Part shown: positions 1 through 28,254 of the stretch, piece by piece
Position numbering within the stretch: position 1 is the first letter of the stretch
Layout: each line of letters starts with the position of its first letter
Assembly (NCBI GenBank): GCA_013399015.1
Contig: VWZX01006857.1
Span: forward strand, 496,001-560,000
Source: Galbula dea
Lineage: Eukaryota > Chordata > Aves > Piciformes > Galbulidae
Direction: 5' to 3'
Length of the DNA stretch: 64,000 nt
Notes under the pieces: model-generated
Seen by the model: only the letters and a program-made list of their open reading frames with translations
Databases searched by the model: none
What the model was told of the DNA's origin: nothing
Made by a program: the position numbers and the translations under genes

Positions 1-719
1 GCTAACCCTGGTTATAGCGCAGAAGTGAGGCGTTTCTAAATCCCTTTGTTTTGTTGACAAACTTCTCGTTTGAGTTTTCTCCCTTATCTCTGCGCCAGGA
101 AATCATGTGCCACTTTCAGTGCTTCTGCCAAAGCAGCTGATTCCTGTTTATTCTTCCTCTTTTTGTCTGTGGATGGAGAATAAAAATTGACTTTATGTTA
201 TCTTCTGCATTTTATGATGGCTGTTGTTGTTCAAGGGCCAGCCCAATCTCCATGTGTAAATTTGAACAAGTCTCTGCAGAGGCAGACTCCACTTCCCTTA
301 GCTCTGAAGGAGCAGAGCAGCAGTGATGTGGTTACAGCAAAGGGTTGGACCTGATGATCTTAAAGGTCTTTTCCAACCTAAAAGTCTCTATGAGTCTCTG
401 CTCAGGTCTCCTCCTCACCCACTGTGTGCTTGCCTAGCTTGGGCTGGAGGCAGAGCACTCCTTGACCTGATCTGTGTTTGCCTTCTTGTGTGTTACCTGC
501 AGAAGTTGTCAGCAGACTCTTACAAACTATTCCTATAGTATTGGGAAAGGATGTTGGTAAACCTAAGGACAGGTTATACCTACTGCAGCTTAGGGTTTTC
601 ATACTAAACTCTTGATTTAATTCTTCCAATTAAAGCTAAGAAAGTAGCAGTAAATGACTATATATAGTGTGGGGGTGTTTTCCCTATTTTTAGTATTTTT
701 TTCCCCTTTAAAATTCTAG
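1..719 (+). other. ABRAXAS2: 3' part of ABRAXAS2 intron 1
   Basis: This stretch is noncoding and upstream of exon 2. I see no exon-1-like sequence, so the promoter and start codon are outside the window. It contains one CR1 tail (338-396). Confidence 0.8.
338..396 (+). mobile_element. CR1 3' tail fragment
   Basis: A short 5'-truncated CR1 end: GTTGGACCTGATGATCTTAA followed by a GGTCTTTTCCAACCT-type end and an octamer-like TCTATGAGTCT terminus. It belongs to the GATCTTAAAGGTC tail class. Confidence 0.85.
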
Positions 720-17263
<16,544 letters not shown>

Positions 17264-17578
17264 TAGGGGTGGGGGGGGAACAAAACTAAAAAGGAAATCC
17301 ACAGGACACTCTTTTTCATCATTGTTCCAGAGAGATTTTTGGGGATTTGACCTGGAGGAAAATGCCCTACACAGGATTACTGTGCACAGAGCAAAGTAGA
17401 AGACTTGCACTAGGTGGTTGCTTGACCTTGTGATACATTTTGCAAGTTTTATAATGGAATCCTTAGGATAATCAAGTTGTACTAATACTGATGAGGTTCA
17501 TGGATGGGACTGGTAAATGTAGGCAAAAGGAAATCTCTAGAGATCTTGTAGCTTTTGTTGCAGTATTTTCTTTAAGCC

Positions 17579-17584
17579 AATAAA
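17579..17584 (+). terminator. Polyadenylation signal AATAAA (proximal 1)
   Basis: Canonical AATAAA 316 nt after the stop codon. It lies downstream in the gene sense and could define a short 3' UTR. Confidence 0.4.
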
Positions 17585-17687
17585 TTGGGATGTAGGAACT
17601 AAGCACAGGTAGTCTACAGATAATGTTCTGGAATCCAAACTTACCTCTTGCACTATCATGCCTTGAATTTGAATTCTTTGGAAAGGG

Positions 17688-17693
17688 AATAAA
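17688..17693 (+). terminator. Polyadenylation signal AATAAA (proximal 2)
   Basis: A second canonical hexamer 109 nt downstream of the first. Confidence 0.4.
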
Positions 17694-19041
17694 GAGATCA
17701 GCCTCCTTCCAAACAGCTTTCTCTGGGAAGCCAAATTGGCCTTTGCAAGCAAAGAAATGTTGATAACTCTTGAGAAGCCTGCTTGGGACAGATGTGGTCT
17801 GCCACCTTCTAGCAGCATGCTCTTTTAGCAGAGGAGGGGTTGGTTTCAACTTTTTTTTACTGGCAGAATGTGTGTATTCCTTCAAATGATGGTTGCCTTT
17901 CTTTCTGTACAGGGGGGTGGGGAGGGGGGGAGCTGGTAAATCATCCAAATGAATGTCATAAATGTAATTCTGCTGGTTCTGCTGGGTTTACAATGGCTTT
18001 ATGCCACACTAGCCTCATTTCTTGTCTCATTTGTTATTTTAGCATAAATCTGAAGTGCACATCCAGGAGTAAAGGACTGCCAGAAATAGTCCATTCCATC
18101 ATGATTGGACTTTGGAGTCTGCAAATTACAAACATCAGAGACTGCTGCTTGCATTTTATTTGCATCTGAATATTGGAGTTCTGCTTTTAGATGAGTTCTT
18201 TTATGTCCTAAATAGGGGCTAGGGTAGGAGGAGATTGTTTGGAGAGTCCCCTGGGTTTATTACCTCTTTCCCTCTGGGTGAAATGTGTAAATGATGATTT
18301 TAATTTGAATTACAGCTCTTGTCAGAAAATTGCCATTTGGGATAAATGAAGTGTGGGATATTGAGAGAATTTCCTGCTTGGATGCACTTAACTTTCTATT
18401 TAAATACTGCTTGTATGCTAACATTGCCCAAATATGTGAAATTGTGCCACTCAGATGGTTGTGTTACTGGACTTGATCCCTGATCTGTAAATGAGAAAAC
18501 ACCCATGTTAAGATGAGGTTATCTGAAGCATTTCTTGCTTTGAGATGTGAATAATCACTTCTTTACTGTCCACCCAGAAGAACAAAGCAGTCACTTCAAA
18601 GTTTTAAGTATATTGGATATCCAAAAGCCTAGAGTTTCAGTCTGTGTTGTCCATGTAGGCAAAAGTCTGTTCACTAGCCTCTCCTTCCCTGTACTAAATG
18701 AAGCAAAATGACTGGAAAACAGGAGATGGTGACATTGCCACTCTTCTCTCCAAGCATTTCCACCTTTCTACAGTGAGTGAGCTGGTTTAACTCTTCTCCA
18801 TTATTCTCATCAGCCTTAACTTGACACATTTGGTCTCCAAGTGTTGCAATCCAGCTCACAGAGAATGTGCTCTGGGGTCCCCCCCCGGCTGGCTGCAGGT
18901 ACCTGGGGTGGGTTCAGGTGATGGAGACACCTCTATGTGTGTGGAGATCAGAACTGACAAGGTGGCACTGACTGGGTTTAGTTTTATTCTGCACAGAAAC
19001 CTGCAAAAATGTACATCTCTGACAAAGCAGTTCAATGTGAC

Positions 19042-19047
19042 AATAAA
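19042..19047 (+). terminator. Polyadenylation signal AATAAA (distal)
   Basis: Canonical hexamer followed within about 30 nt by a GT-rich stretch (GATTTGGGGTATTT). It is the last signal before the first downstream CR1, so it is the most likely end of the long transcript. Confidence 0.5.
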
Positions 19048-19060
19048 ATCTTATTTAATC

Positions 19061-19436
19061 CTGTAACTTAGATTTGGGGTATTTCTCAGGTTCCATGGTG
19101 GTGCAGTAACTCAGCAGCACACAGAAACACACCCAAAAACTGAGGCTTTGTTAAAGCCAGGCTGGTTGTAGGGCTCAGAGGAGGATTTGGTGGCAGAGGG
19201 AGAGGGTAGCACTGTACCTTGTGTGCTGCATTCCTGCTGCACCTTTTTGCTGTTAACAATGGTCCAAAAATCCTTGAGTTTTGGAACCTTTTAGTAAGGA
19301 AAAATATCTTGGGCTCTTCTTGATTTGTGTGTAACATAGGGGATTGGAGATGTATTGGAGTCCTCTAGGCAGTGTCTATCTTTAAGTTACTGTAAGTTAC
19401 AGGACTTTAAGTTACTGTAACTGTTTACTCCTGTAG
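19061..19436. other. Start of intergenic region
   Basis: No gene seen. It holds a short imperfect tandem duplication (15-bp units at 19,380-19,394 and 19,405-19,419) just before a CR1. Confidence 0.6.
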
Positions 19437-19877
19437 GGCTACAAAGATGCTGAGGGCACTGGAGCATCTCTGGCAGGAGGAAAGGCTGAGAGCCCTGGGG
19501 CTGCTTAGCCTGGAGAAGAGCAGCCCCAGAGGGGAGCTGCTCAATGCTGAGCAAGAGCTAAAGGCTGGGGGCAAGAGGCTGGGGTCAGACTCTGCTCAGT
19601 GGTGCCCAGGGACAGCCCAAGGGGCACTGGGCACAAACTGCAACCCAGGAGGTTCCACCTGAGCAGGAGGAGAAAGTTGTTTGTTGTGAGGATGTTGGAG
19701 CCCTGGCCCAGGCTGCCCAGAGAGGCTGTGGAGTCTCCTTCTGGGGAGAGGTTCCACCCCCACCTGGAGATGATCCTGGGTAACCTGCTCTGGGTGACCT
19801 TGCTTTAGCAGGGGGGGTTGGACTAGATGATCTCCAGAGATCCCTTCCAGCCTCTGTCATGCTGGGATTCTGTGATA
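19437..19877 (+). mobile_element. CR1 fragment (plus)
   Basis: Contains the ORF2 C-terminal remnant (LRALEHLWQEERLRALGLLS and LEKSSPRGELLNAEQ) and a full 3' end with TTGGACTAGATGATCTCCAG and CTGGGATTCTGTGAT. It belongs to the GATCTCCAGAGATCCC tail class. Confidence 0.95.
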
Positions 19878-22800
19878 AGAAGAAAGAATGTGGGGTTTGT
19901 GGTTTGGTTTGTTTTGGGGTGTGGGTGGAGGGGTTGTTGAGTTTTTTAATTCAGAGAACATCCTGGTACAAATGCCTGTGACTGCACTTTGCTGTTTGCA
20001 TTACAGTCCTGTTAAAAATAATGCTGTTGGGTTGGGATCCATCTGAAGGCAATAGGGGAACAGCTTTGATCCTAAAGAAAAGCAGAGTTTCCCACTTAGG
20101 AAGTACTAGGTTTCCACATCTGTCTCCTGAGGAGTTTCTTTTGCTGATTCTCAAGACCACAAAAGCCAGCAGCAAGACCTGGAGCAGTGTGTGCTTGCTT
20201 ACAGGTAGGTGGCACTGAGGAAAAGCTCCTGAAAACTGCCATCTGTGTCTTGTAGTTCAACATCCTGTAGTTTCTCTGGTACAATGAAACATTTTCTGGC
20301 TTCTTCTTGTGAGAAACCTAGAATTGCTTCTTCCTTCCTTCATTTCCAGATTTACTTGTGGTTTTTCTCTCCCCCTTTCCCCTGATTGCTTAGAGCTAGA
20401 GAACAGGAACATCCCATATGGGAAAAGGTCTCAATAAGTTGGAACCATCCCATATGTTTACATAAGAAAGCATCACCAAATATATCTGAAATGAGCTGGG
20501 ATTGACAATGTGGACACTCTGGGAGCCTCCCAAATCCTCCCTTTGCTTATGGAGTGGTGCATGTTGGCAGACAGAAGAGTGAACATCTTTCCCTTTGGGT
20601 ATTTTCATGATATTTTGAGTTCTTGTCTAGCATCCCCTAACTATCCAGGGACCTTTCACTGCCTCTGACCTGTCCTGAGTTAAAATGCAAAGGGAGGCTG
20701 TTACTGCTTCATGTAGCAGCTAAAAAAGGAAGTGAAGGCTGATTAGATTTCCTGTTAATTGGGAAGATGCTGCAGACCACATGTAAGGTAACTCAGATCA
20801 GTACACTTCATGCTCTTGTTGCTTAGCTCCTGTATTTGGACTGAAGACCTCTGATGGTAGCAGTAACCAGCACTGGAAGAAATCAGTATTGCTTCAGGTC
20901 CAACTGACAGCAGCATCTTCTGTGCTAACCACCACCCTCTGCTTCTAACTACTGGGGGAGAGAAATCCTCCACCTGTGACACCTGAAGGTATGAAGACAG
21001 GTAACTTCCCAAGCACAGCTTTGCCTCAGTGCTGGCCATGAATTAGGACACAAGTATCTGTTGTGGATTTGTCTTCTCTAAGCACTATTTTCTCATTGAC
21101 CATGGGCTTTTGGCAGGTTAGTTCTTAATGCCCTCCACAGACTGGAGGGTGGTTGTCATGACCTGTGGATGCTCTATAACCTTTCAACTGGAAGGCAAGA
21201 TTCCTCCACTGACTATAAAGTTCTTCAGTTATGATGACTGAATGAACTATCTTTGGACAGAAAGCTTCCAACCCAGATGTATTTCCCCAAGCATGCTGTG
21301 GATTAGGCAAGATCTTTCCTCACTTACTAGGGAGTTCTGTCTACAGTAGGCTGGAAAGCTAGATTTAGGAAATATTTAGGGTTTGCTTTGTGGTTTGTTT
21401 TCTTCTTTCGTTGTTGGTTGGTTGGTTGTTTTGCTCACTATCAGTCTGAAAAGGCTGCCAAAGCATGAAGGTGAGACTATGCAGGCAGGGAGGAGAAAGG
21501 ATTCTGGGTGTTAGAGCACCAGTTGGACCCAAGAAGATCCCAGGAGTTGGTGAAGATAGGGGATAAACTGTATGCACTGATTTACTGAACACTGTAAAGG
21601 TTTCACTGTGACCCTTGTTTGGAAATGCAGATCTGTAGAGAGACTTGTAGGAACCATGTAGAAGATGGACAGGAGAGAGACAAGGCATCCCAGACTTAAG
21701 GAGAGTGGGAATGTAAGATGGGAACCCAAACCCAACTGCTTGTTGAACATCCAGAAAGAGGAGCATGAGCAGGACCATAAGCAGCCAGCAGCAATCTGAC
21801 AGGACTTTAAGCCTTTATTTTTGGAGCAGATTCCAGCTGGCAATCAAAACTCTCAGCCCCTCATTCCTCTGAGCCCTTGCAGGTCTGGACCATTCATCTA
21901 CTGGCTGTCATGCCAGTGAAATAATACAAGGCTTTGGTGTGCAGGAAGATTAATGCTTTGCTGACTTTGGGTTTATTAAACCAGCTGTCACTTGCTAATA
22001 ATAACTCTTAATGGAGTGATGTTAAATTGAATACAGCCCTGAACTCTTGAAAGAACAGAAAGCTGAACTTTCAACCAGTACTGGTGTGTGTGCATCAGCC
22101 ATGGAGCACCAAGAAGTTGTACCAGTAGAGCATCACAGCTGCAAAATCAGAACTGTCTCCTCTATGCAAACAGGATTATGATTTAGAGAGAGGATGGAGA
22201 ATTCTACTCCAAGTCACTTCAGCAAGGAAGATCTCTGGCTCTTTTTATCCTAGATCCTGCCTCAAAATTCAAAGTGCCATGCAATAAATCCCTGAACAGA
22301 AAATGAGGAGATAGTCTGACCAGAGGGACAAGGAGACCAAGCTCCCATGGGGTTCTCACCTCCTAGACCTACACTACTCATCCTGTTGGAGAAGTGCTGG
22401 TAGAGTGGGAGGAGGAATGTGCCAGTTACCCTGTGAAATCCCTAACCCAGGGATTTTGGTTCAGTTTAGGTTGTTATTTAAGCAGCTGCTTTGTCACCAA
22501 CTCCTAATCCTGGCCAATCCCTTGGTTGCTTGGTGGAGGTGGCTGAGAAGGGGATTTGCTCTTGCTCTGCCATATATGTGGCTCCAAATTGTCCAAATCC
22601 AGATGAGTTGTTGGCTTTGGTACATTCCAGGGATCTTAACCCATCCAGACCAACAATATTGCCTTTCCTTAGGAAAGAACAATGGGCAGGTCAGGATGGA
22701 TGCATGAAGCCTGGCACTGCTATGCCCATTTTTAACTGCTCTCCCACAGGTTGCTAGCAGGGAAATGTTTGCTTGCTTCCTGCTGAGCTGATGATTTTGG

Positions 22801-24203
22801 ACTGAAGTCCTTAGATCAAGATTTTATACCCAAATTCAATCTCTGCCTGGTGAACCCCTCTCCAAAAACATATCAGTGTCTTGCTGGAAGAACTGGTGAG
22901 CCTGCAAGAATAAAGAAGCAGGTTTTGCAGGAGAACCTATAGTTGCTTTAGCATTGATTCATTGAGCATGGCTGTGAAAAATCACTCTGGAAGGCTGGGA
23001 GCTCATACTGAGTGACTTACCCATGCAGCAAGGAGCCAGGGAACTCTCAGCTCATTTGTCAAAGCAGGTGAAGCACAAAAAATATTATTGAGCAGCAAGA
23101 GCTCACTTCTCTGTTGTGTGTAGGTGCTTTGTGTACAGCTGATGGGGCCATGGGATGGGACTCATCTTGGTCATTACTTCTCTGCAGACATTCCCTATGA
23201 TGGCAATTGATTTGGGGAGGTTTAGAAAGCAGCCTCAGCTTTCAGTGTTGTGAGAAATCACTCCCTGTTGGATTAACCCCCAGGCTTTCAATGGGCTTGT
23301 CCCCTTCAAATCAATGATCTCCAGACCCCAGGATCTCTTGGTGCCAGACCCCATGCTGTAAGTCCTTTGTAACACTGGAGCAAGCACAGCAGAGGAGGCA
23401 CAGTAGTAAGATTGCTTTGATCTTCAGCTTAAGCTGATGCAGGTTATAGCTTGTGTCAGTGGAAATCCACATTTGTAATACCCAGCATCATGTGGAAAGC
23501 CAAGTGATTCCCTTTATCTGTTTGTCCTAGAAACTCCACTGTGACTTGTTTCATCCTTTCCTCTTGGGAGTCACCTCTGAGAAGTTCCTCCTCAGCCAAA
23601 GAAACAGGTCAGGATCATGTCCCTTGTAACCATGATTTCATGTGGCTTTTCTATTTGGTTCAAATGTTATTTTCTCTCTTTTACTCTGTCTGCTTTTGTC
23701 ACTAAATACAACTGTATGGACTTTATTTTTCCATTTCATGGCTGGGTTTGATCTGAGGGCACTATGAAGTCAGAAGGAAGGGATGCTGAATACATCTGCA
23801 GGACAAGCACTCTTCCTCCCTCCAACCCTGCCCTGCTCCATATGGAAGAGACTTTACTGCCCCTTTATCTCTCTTTTGTTTGACTGGTCCTTGCTTTGAA
23901 AAGCTTCAAATATGTCTTTCTGAGCCCTTGGCTTGGGCAGGTCCTTACTCTCTATTGTAATGCACATCATAAATGTGCATTACAAATGTAAGTGTGCTTT
24001 CAAACTGTCATGGGATTGCAGCAATACAAATGAGGACTTCTCTTGGTTAGAAAGTGAGGCCATGGAAATGAGGAAAGTTTTATCCCCAGTAGAGTCTAGT
24101 GGCTGTGAAGAGGCAGAGTAGCAGCACTCTAAAGCTGATTTAACTGAGTAAATGCAGATGAAGCTGGAATGGTGGCACCTGAGCAACAACTGAGTGCAAC
24201 TTA
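19878..24203. other. Intergenic, no gene seen
   Basis: 4.3 kb with no CR1 and no supported exon. It contains the hairpin at 23,955-23,985 and an 11-bp repeat CATCCCATATG at 20,410 and 20,446. Overlapping frames at 22,405-22,757 have no recognisable domain. Confidence 0.6.
23955..23985. repeat. Perfect 13-bp inverted repeat, 5-nt loop
   Basis: The arms TTGTAATGCACAT (23,955-23,967) and ATGTGCATTACAA (23,973-23,985) are exact reverse complements around CATAA. Each arm holds an octamer-like ATGCACAT/ATGTGCAT core. Confidence 0.9.
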
Positions 24204-24640
24204 GAGAATCATAGAATGGTTTGGATTGGAAGGGATCTTCAAAGGTCATCTAGTCCAACCTCCCTGCAGACACCAGGGACATCCTCAACTAGATCAGGTT
24301 GCTCAGAGCCCCAGACAACCTGACCTGGGATGGTTCCAAGGATGGGACATCTCCCACCTCTCTGGGCAACCTGGGCCAGGGCCTCGCCACCCTCAGTGTG
24401 AAAAGATTCTTGAATCTATTCTAAACCTCCCTCTTAGTTTCAAACCATCACCCCTTGTCCTGTCCCAACAGGCCCTGCTACAATGTCTGCCCATATCTTT
24501 CTTCTAGCTCCCTTTAAGTACTGAAAGGCTGCAGTAAGGTCTCCCTGGAGCCTTCCCTTCTCCAGGCTGAACAACCCCAACTCTCCAAGCCTTTCTTCAT
24601 AGCACAGGGGTTCCCTGATCATTTTTGTGACCCTTCCAGA
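24204..24640 (-). mobile_element. CR1 fragment (minus)
   Basis: AGAATCATAGAATGGTTTGG then GGTCATCTAGTCCAACCTCC, the reverse complement of a full CR1 3' end. ORF2 C-terminal remnants (EERLGELGLFSLEKGRLQGD) lie on the minus strand at 24,440-24,622. Confidence 0.94.
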
Positions 24641-25490
24641 TGGAGAACTGCTTTTGGTTTCAGGTTAATGACTGTTGCTCACAGTTAGTCACACAACCCA
24701 AAGCCCATGGGAGCAGAGCTCCATCCACCTCATCCAAGCAAGTCCCACCTGGAGCAATAAGGTGCCTCTTTGCCAGCTCTTGCCCTGCCTGTGGTCCCTA
24801 GCCCAGGCTGTTGACTCTGCAAACAGAGAGATCTGTTAACAGCTCTCTGTAGTTGGAAGGAAAACCCAAACAAGCTGCTGAATCAAACTAAATGTGTTTT
24901 TCAAGCTTAACCTAATCCTCTCTAAAGCTTTATGAATGCTGAGTTAAATTCAAGCCTGTCTGTTTATTTTGATTTCCTCTTAGGCTTTATTCCTTCTTTG
25001 TTTGAGTGAGCAAATGACTCTTTTAGGACTCATTGATATCTTGGTTCCCTTTTAGAAAGGAGCAAATCCCTGAGGTTTGTTGGTTAACTTGCTGGACCCC
25101 CTGCAAGCCTGGGAGTTTTCATTCCTTTCCCATTCAAAATACGTTGACAATTTAACTTTAACAATGTAACTTTGCAGTAACAAAACCCAGTAGCTTTTCC
25201 AGATGGAAAGAGCTACATTGTGTGTAATTCAGAGAGGGTTTGCTGCTTGCAAAGTGACGGTTTTGCTGCTGCCAGGTGCACCTCTACCAGGCAGCTTTCT
25301 GACTATGTTTTTCTTCACATATATGCACTTTCATGAAGCAGCTGTTGGAGCAGCAGCTGATCCTTCAGGGATATAAAGACAGTTTTATCCACCACAGAGG
25401 TGGACCAAGCAGGATGCTGGTGCTGAAGCACCTCACTGATAAATTGAATTAGCTGGCACCTGATGGAAACAGCCTGAGCTTTTCAGAGGA

Positions 25491-25566
25491 TCCCAGAATG
25501 GTTAAGGTTGGAAGGGACCCCCAGAGGTCATCTAGTCCAACCTGACCCTGCCCTAGCAGGGTCTCC
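25491..25566 (-). mobile_element. CR1 tail fragment (minus)
   Basis: CCAGAATGGTTAAGGTTGGA followed by GGTCATCTAGTCCAACC, the reverse complement of a CR1 3' end. It is strongly 5'-truncated. Confidence 0.9.
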
Positions 25567-27580
25567 TTTTAGTGGCAGCAAGAAGGACTTGCCTGATAGT
25601 TTTCTTCTGAAAGCTGTCACTTATTCAATCTTTTCTAGCCTTGCACTGTCTGTCTTCTACCTGCTCCAAAACTGAATTGTTTTATTATTGTATTTTAACT
25701 TTTCTTGGGCCACACTTGCAGTGGATGGGAGAGTGGCTGCTAGTTTAGCAGGAGACAGACATTGTCCTGGGAGTAATAAGGTCTCCTAGATCTCCTCAGA
25801 GCAGCCTTCACTTCTCAGCCTTGCTGCTCCTCAAAGATGAGCTGACCAGTTACTAACACCAGGGTCTATAAACAGATTTTCTCCTGCTTTCTCCAGCAGA
25901 GGTAATGGAGGGAAGGAAGCTGTTACCCAAAAGCCTTGTGATGTCAACATCCATCCAGAGTGTGGGAGCTGAAAAGAAAGAGGTTTTTCTTCCTAACTGA
26001 GCCATTTGAGCTCTGCAAATTCCATGTCCTTGTACATGGTGACTCTCTAACACTTCAGTTTTAGCTAATTGCTTCCTAATCCTGGGAGGTGCCAGGAAGA
26101 TGCCCAAGGGGATGCAGTGGGATGCTTTCCTGGTGACTGAGGCTTTTGGAGCTTTCTCCCACCACAGAGCTGGTTCAGGCCACCAACAGCTGATCTCAGA
26201 CCTGTTTTCTGCACAAACCCCTCCTCATTTACAATTCCACTGGTCCTACACAGTGGGGGAAGGAGGGAGCATTGCTTGCAGCAGCAGTGAGCTTGCATAA
26301 GACTTCTTCCTGAGTCCTTAACCTCAACACCTGTGCCACATCTTGGGGGCAGGGGACATGTGATATTTATCATAAGAGGCTCAAAGGCAGACAGTGTCCC
26401 CTTTTCCATAAAGCCATTCCACCTCCATCCTCACAGAAGCCAGGAGTTGAGAAGGAGCCAAGCCAGCTCTGCCAAGGACTTGGCCATCAGTCTTGTCTGC
26501 TGAGGACTTGGCTATCAGCCTTGGCTTTGGCCATGCTGCTACTGTTGGGCAGGAGCAGTGCCCTGGCTGTGCTGCAAGGCCTATTACTTGGAGATTAGCA
26601 TCTTCTGCACTCACTGTCCTGCTAATCTCATCTCACCTCCTGCTTCCTAGCATGGTCATCCTACCCAGGTGTCTCCTGGCCACTCACAGCCTTACCATGA
26701 TCTTATGTTCCTGCTGCAGTGACAGCAGGCAGATTTGGGGAGTGAGGTCTTGAAATAGTGATTCCCCATGGTGGCATCACCTCTGGGATTATCCCAATGT
26801 TGTTGCCATGACACTGCTGTCATCCTCTGCCCTGGCTTTCAGCTGCCCTGCCCTGGTTGCCTTGAACGTTGTCATAGATGGGTGGGCAGCAGCACAAGTG
26901 CTCTGCTGTTGGTTTCAAAGATGCTTTGCTCTCCTCTACGTGACTGCTGGCTATTGCCAGGCATATTTCTCCTTGCAGGACAGCCCTGGGTGTGCTTTCC
27001 AAATGAGATCAATCATGAAGCAGACTGAAGTCGGGCTCCATCCCAACATGAGCTCTGCTGCTTTTGCTGCAAGCACAGAAATGACAGCCAGGAGTTCGCC
27101 TTTCAAGCTCACCACCAGCAGGCTCAGGCTGTGGCTGAACCTCTGTTTGTTTCTGTTTCTCTGCTAACAGCTCTGACCTGCTCACCAGGAGTGCTGTGAG
27201 GATCCTGAGTAGGGTTTGTTTTGGAGTTGTGGGTGTTTTCTGTTTTGGTTTTCTTTCTGCAGTGCTTCAGTGCATTGTAAATATTGGTGCCTGCCTTTTA
27301 CTTAAGCAGGAGACTTGATCGTGGGAATACCTTGGTGGGTGGGAGGGGACACAGTCAGCCTAAACCACCAGAACTGTGTCATTAAAAGGAAAAACAAAAT
27401 CCTTTTCTTTAAAAGGATGTCATTTCTTTAGCTTTCCTCCTGCAGGGTTGGTGTGGAAGTAGAGCAGACCCTGATTTTCCAAGAAACCTCTTCTCCAAAC
27501 AGCCAGCTTCTGCTGAGGGGTGATCCACCTGTTTGCCAGAAGGTGATGTTTGGAAAGCCTTGTTGAATGCACACAGCAGT

Positions 27581-27597
27581 ACACACACACACACACA
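27581..27597. repeat. (AC)n microsatellite
   Basis: About eight AC units followed by an A run. Confidence 0.95.
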
Positions 27598-28254
27598 AAA
27601 AGATGTGCTTGCACTTATTTGACTCCTGAAAGGCATCCTGGAGCCCCCCAGGAACTTCTGTTGGGATAGCCCCTAGCTCAGCCACACCCCAGGGAATATG
27701 CTCCCCATGGTGGGATGTTTGCCCCTGGAGAAGGAGAAATGGCAGCTGAGGTGTAAAGTCAAGTCTCCCTCAACATGCTCAGCCAGGAAACCAGCACTCC
27801 CAGGGAGGCAGGGGTCAGGGCTGCTCCCCTGATGGAGCCTGACTCCTCCACTGCCTCCTCTCCTCCACTGCTTCTCCAAGCCAGGCTGCCATTTGGGTCA
27901 AATAAGGAATTTTCCTCCACAGATAAAGAAGCTCTCTGCTTTTGAGTCTGAGAGATGGCCTCAGGCCACCTGTGCAGCATATTTTTACTGGTAGAGCTGT
28001 GTTTAGTGTTGCCTCCCCAGCACCAGCTGTGCTATCCCAGTTACTCCTCAGGCTGGAATGGACATCCAAAGCAGGAATGGCAAGTGAATGGTGTGGGCAC
28101 CTGGGATGGGAGGAAAAGAATCCTGCTAGCAAATGTGACCTTCTCTCCTGAGGAACTGCAGCAAGTGGAGCTTTACCCTTTGTTGTCACACATCTCAGAG
28201 ACAGGGATGGTTGCAAAAATCCCAGGTCAGCTGCATTTCCCTTCTGTGCCATTC

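Larger units (their letters stand above)
17264..19060 (+). other. ABRAXAS2: ABRAXAS2 3' UTR (maximum extent)
   Basis: It follows the TGA with no further acceptor needed. Three AATAAA signals lie at 17,579-17,584, 17,688-17,693 and 19,042-19,047, so 3' UTRs of about 0.35, 0.45 or 1.8 kb are possible. The region is free of CR1, which suits a transcribed UTR. The end point is inferred, not observed. A 158-codon open frame on the opposite strand (17,472-17,948) has no family resemblance. Confidence 0.6.
24641..28254. other. Intergenic, no gene seen
   Basis: 3.6 kb with one short CR1 piece (25,491-25,566), a short tandem duplication (26,475-26,530) and an (AC)n tract. Open frames of 60-145 codons on both strands around 25,850-28,340 overlap one another and show no domain or exon structure. 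Confidence 0.6.

Noticed and set aside
17472..17948. 158-codon minus-strand frame opposite the ABRAXAS2 3' UTR
   Set aside because: No recognisable domain, no splice or promoter signal, and it lies antisense to a UTR of a well-supported gene.
20410..20456. CATCCCATATG repeated 36 bp apart as a regulatory pair
   Set aside because: An 11-bp word repeated twice can be chance at this scale and has no other support.
26475..26530. Minisatellite or gene repeat
   Set aside because: Only two imperfect 28-bp units (AGGACTTGGC), too few to support anything beyond a local duplication.
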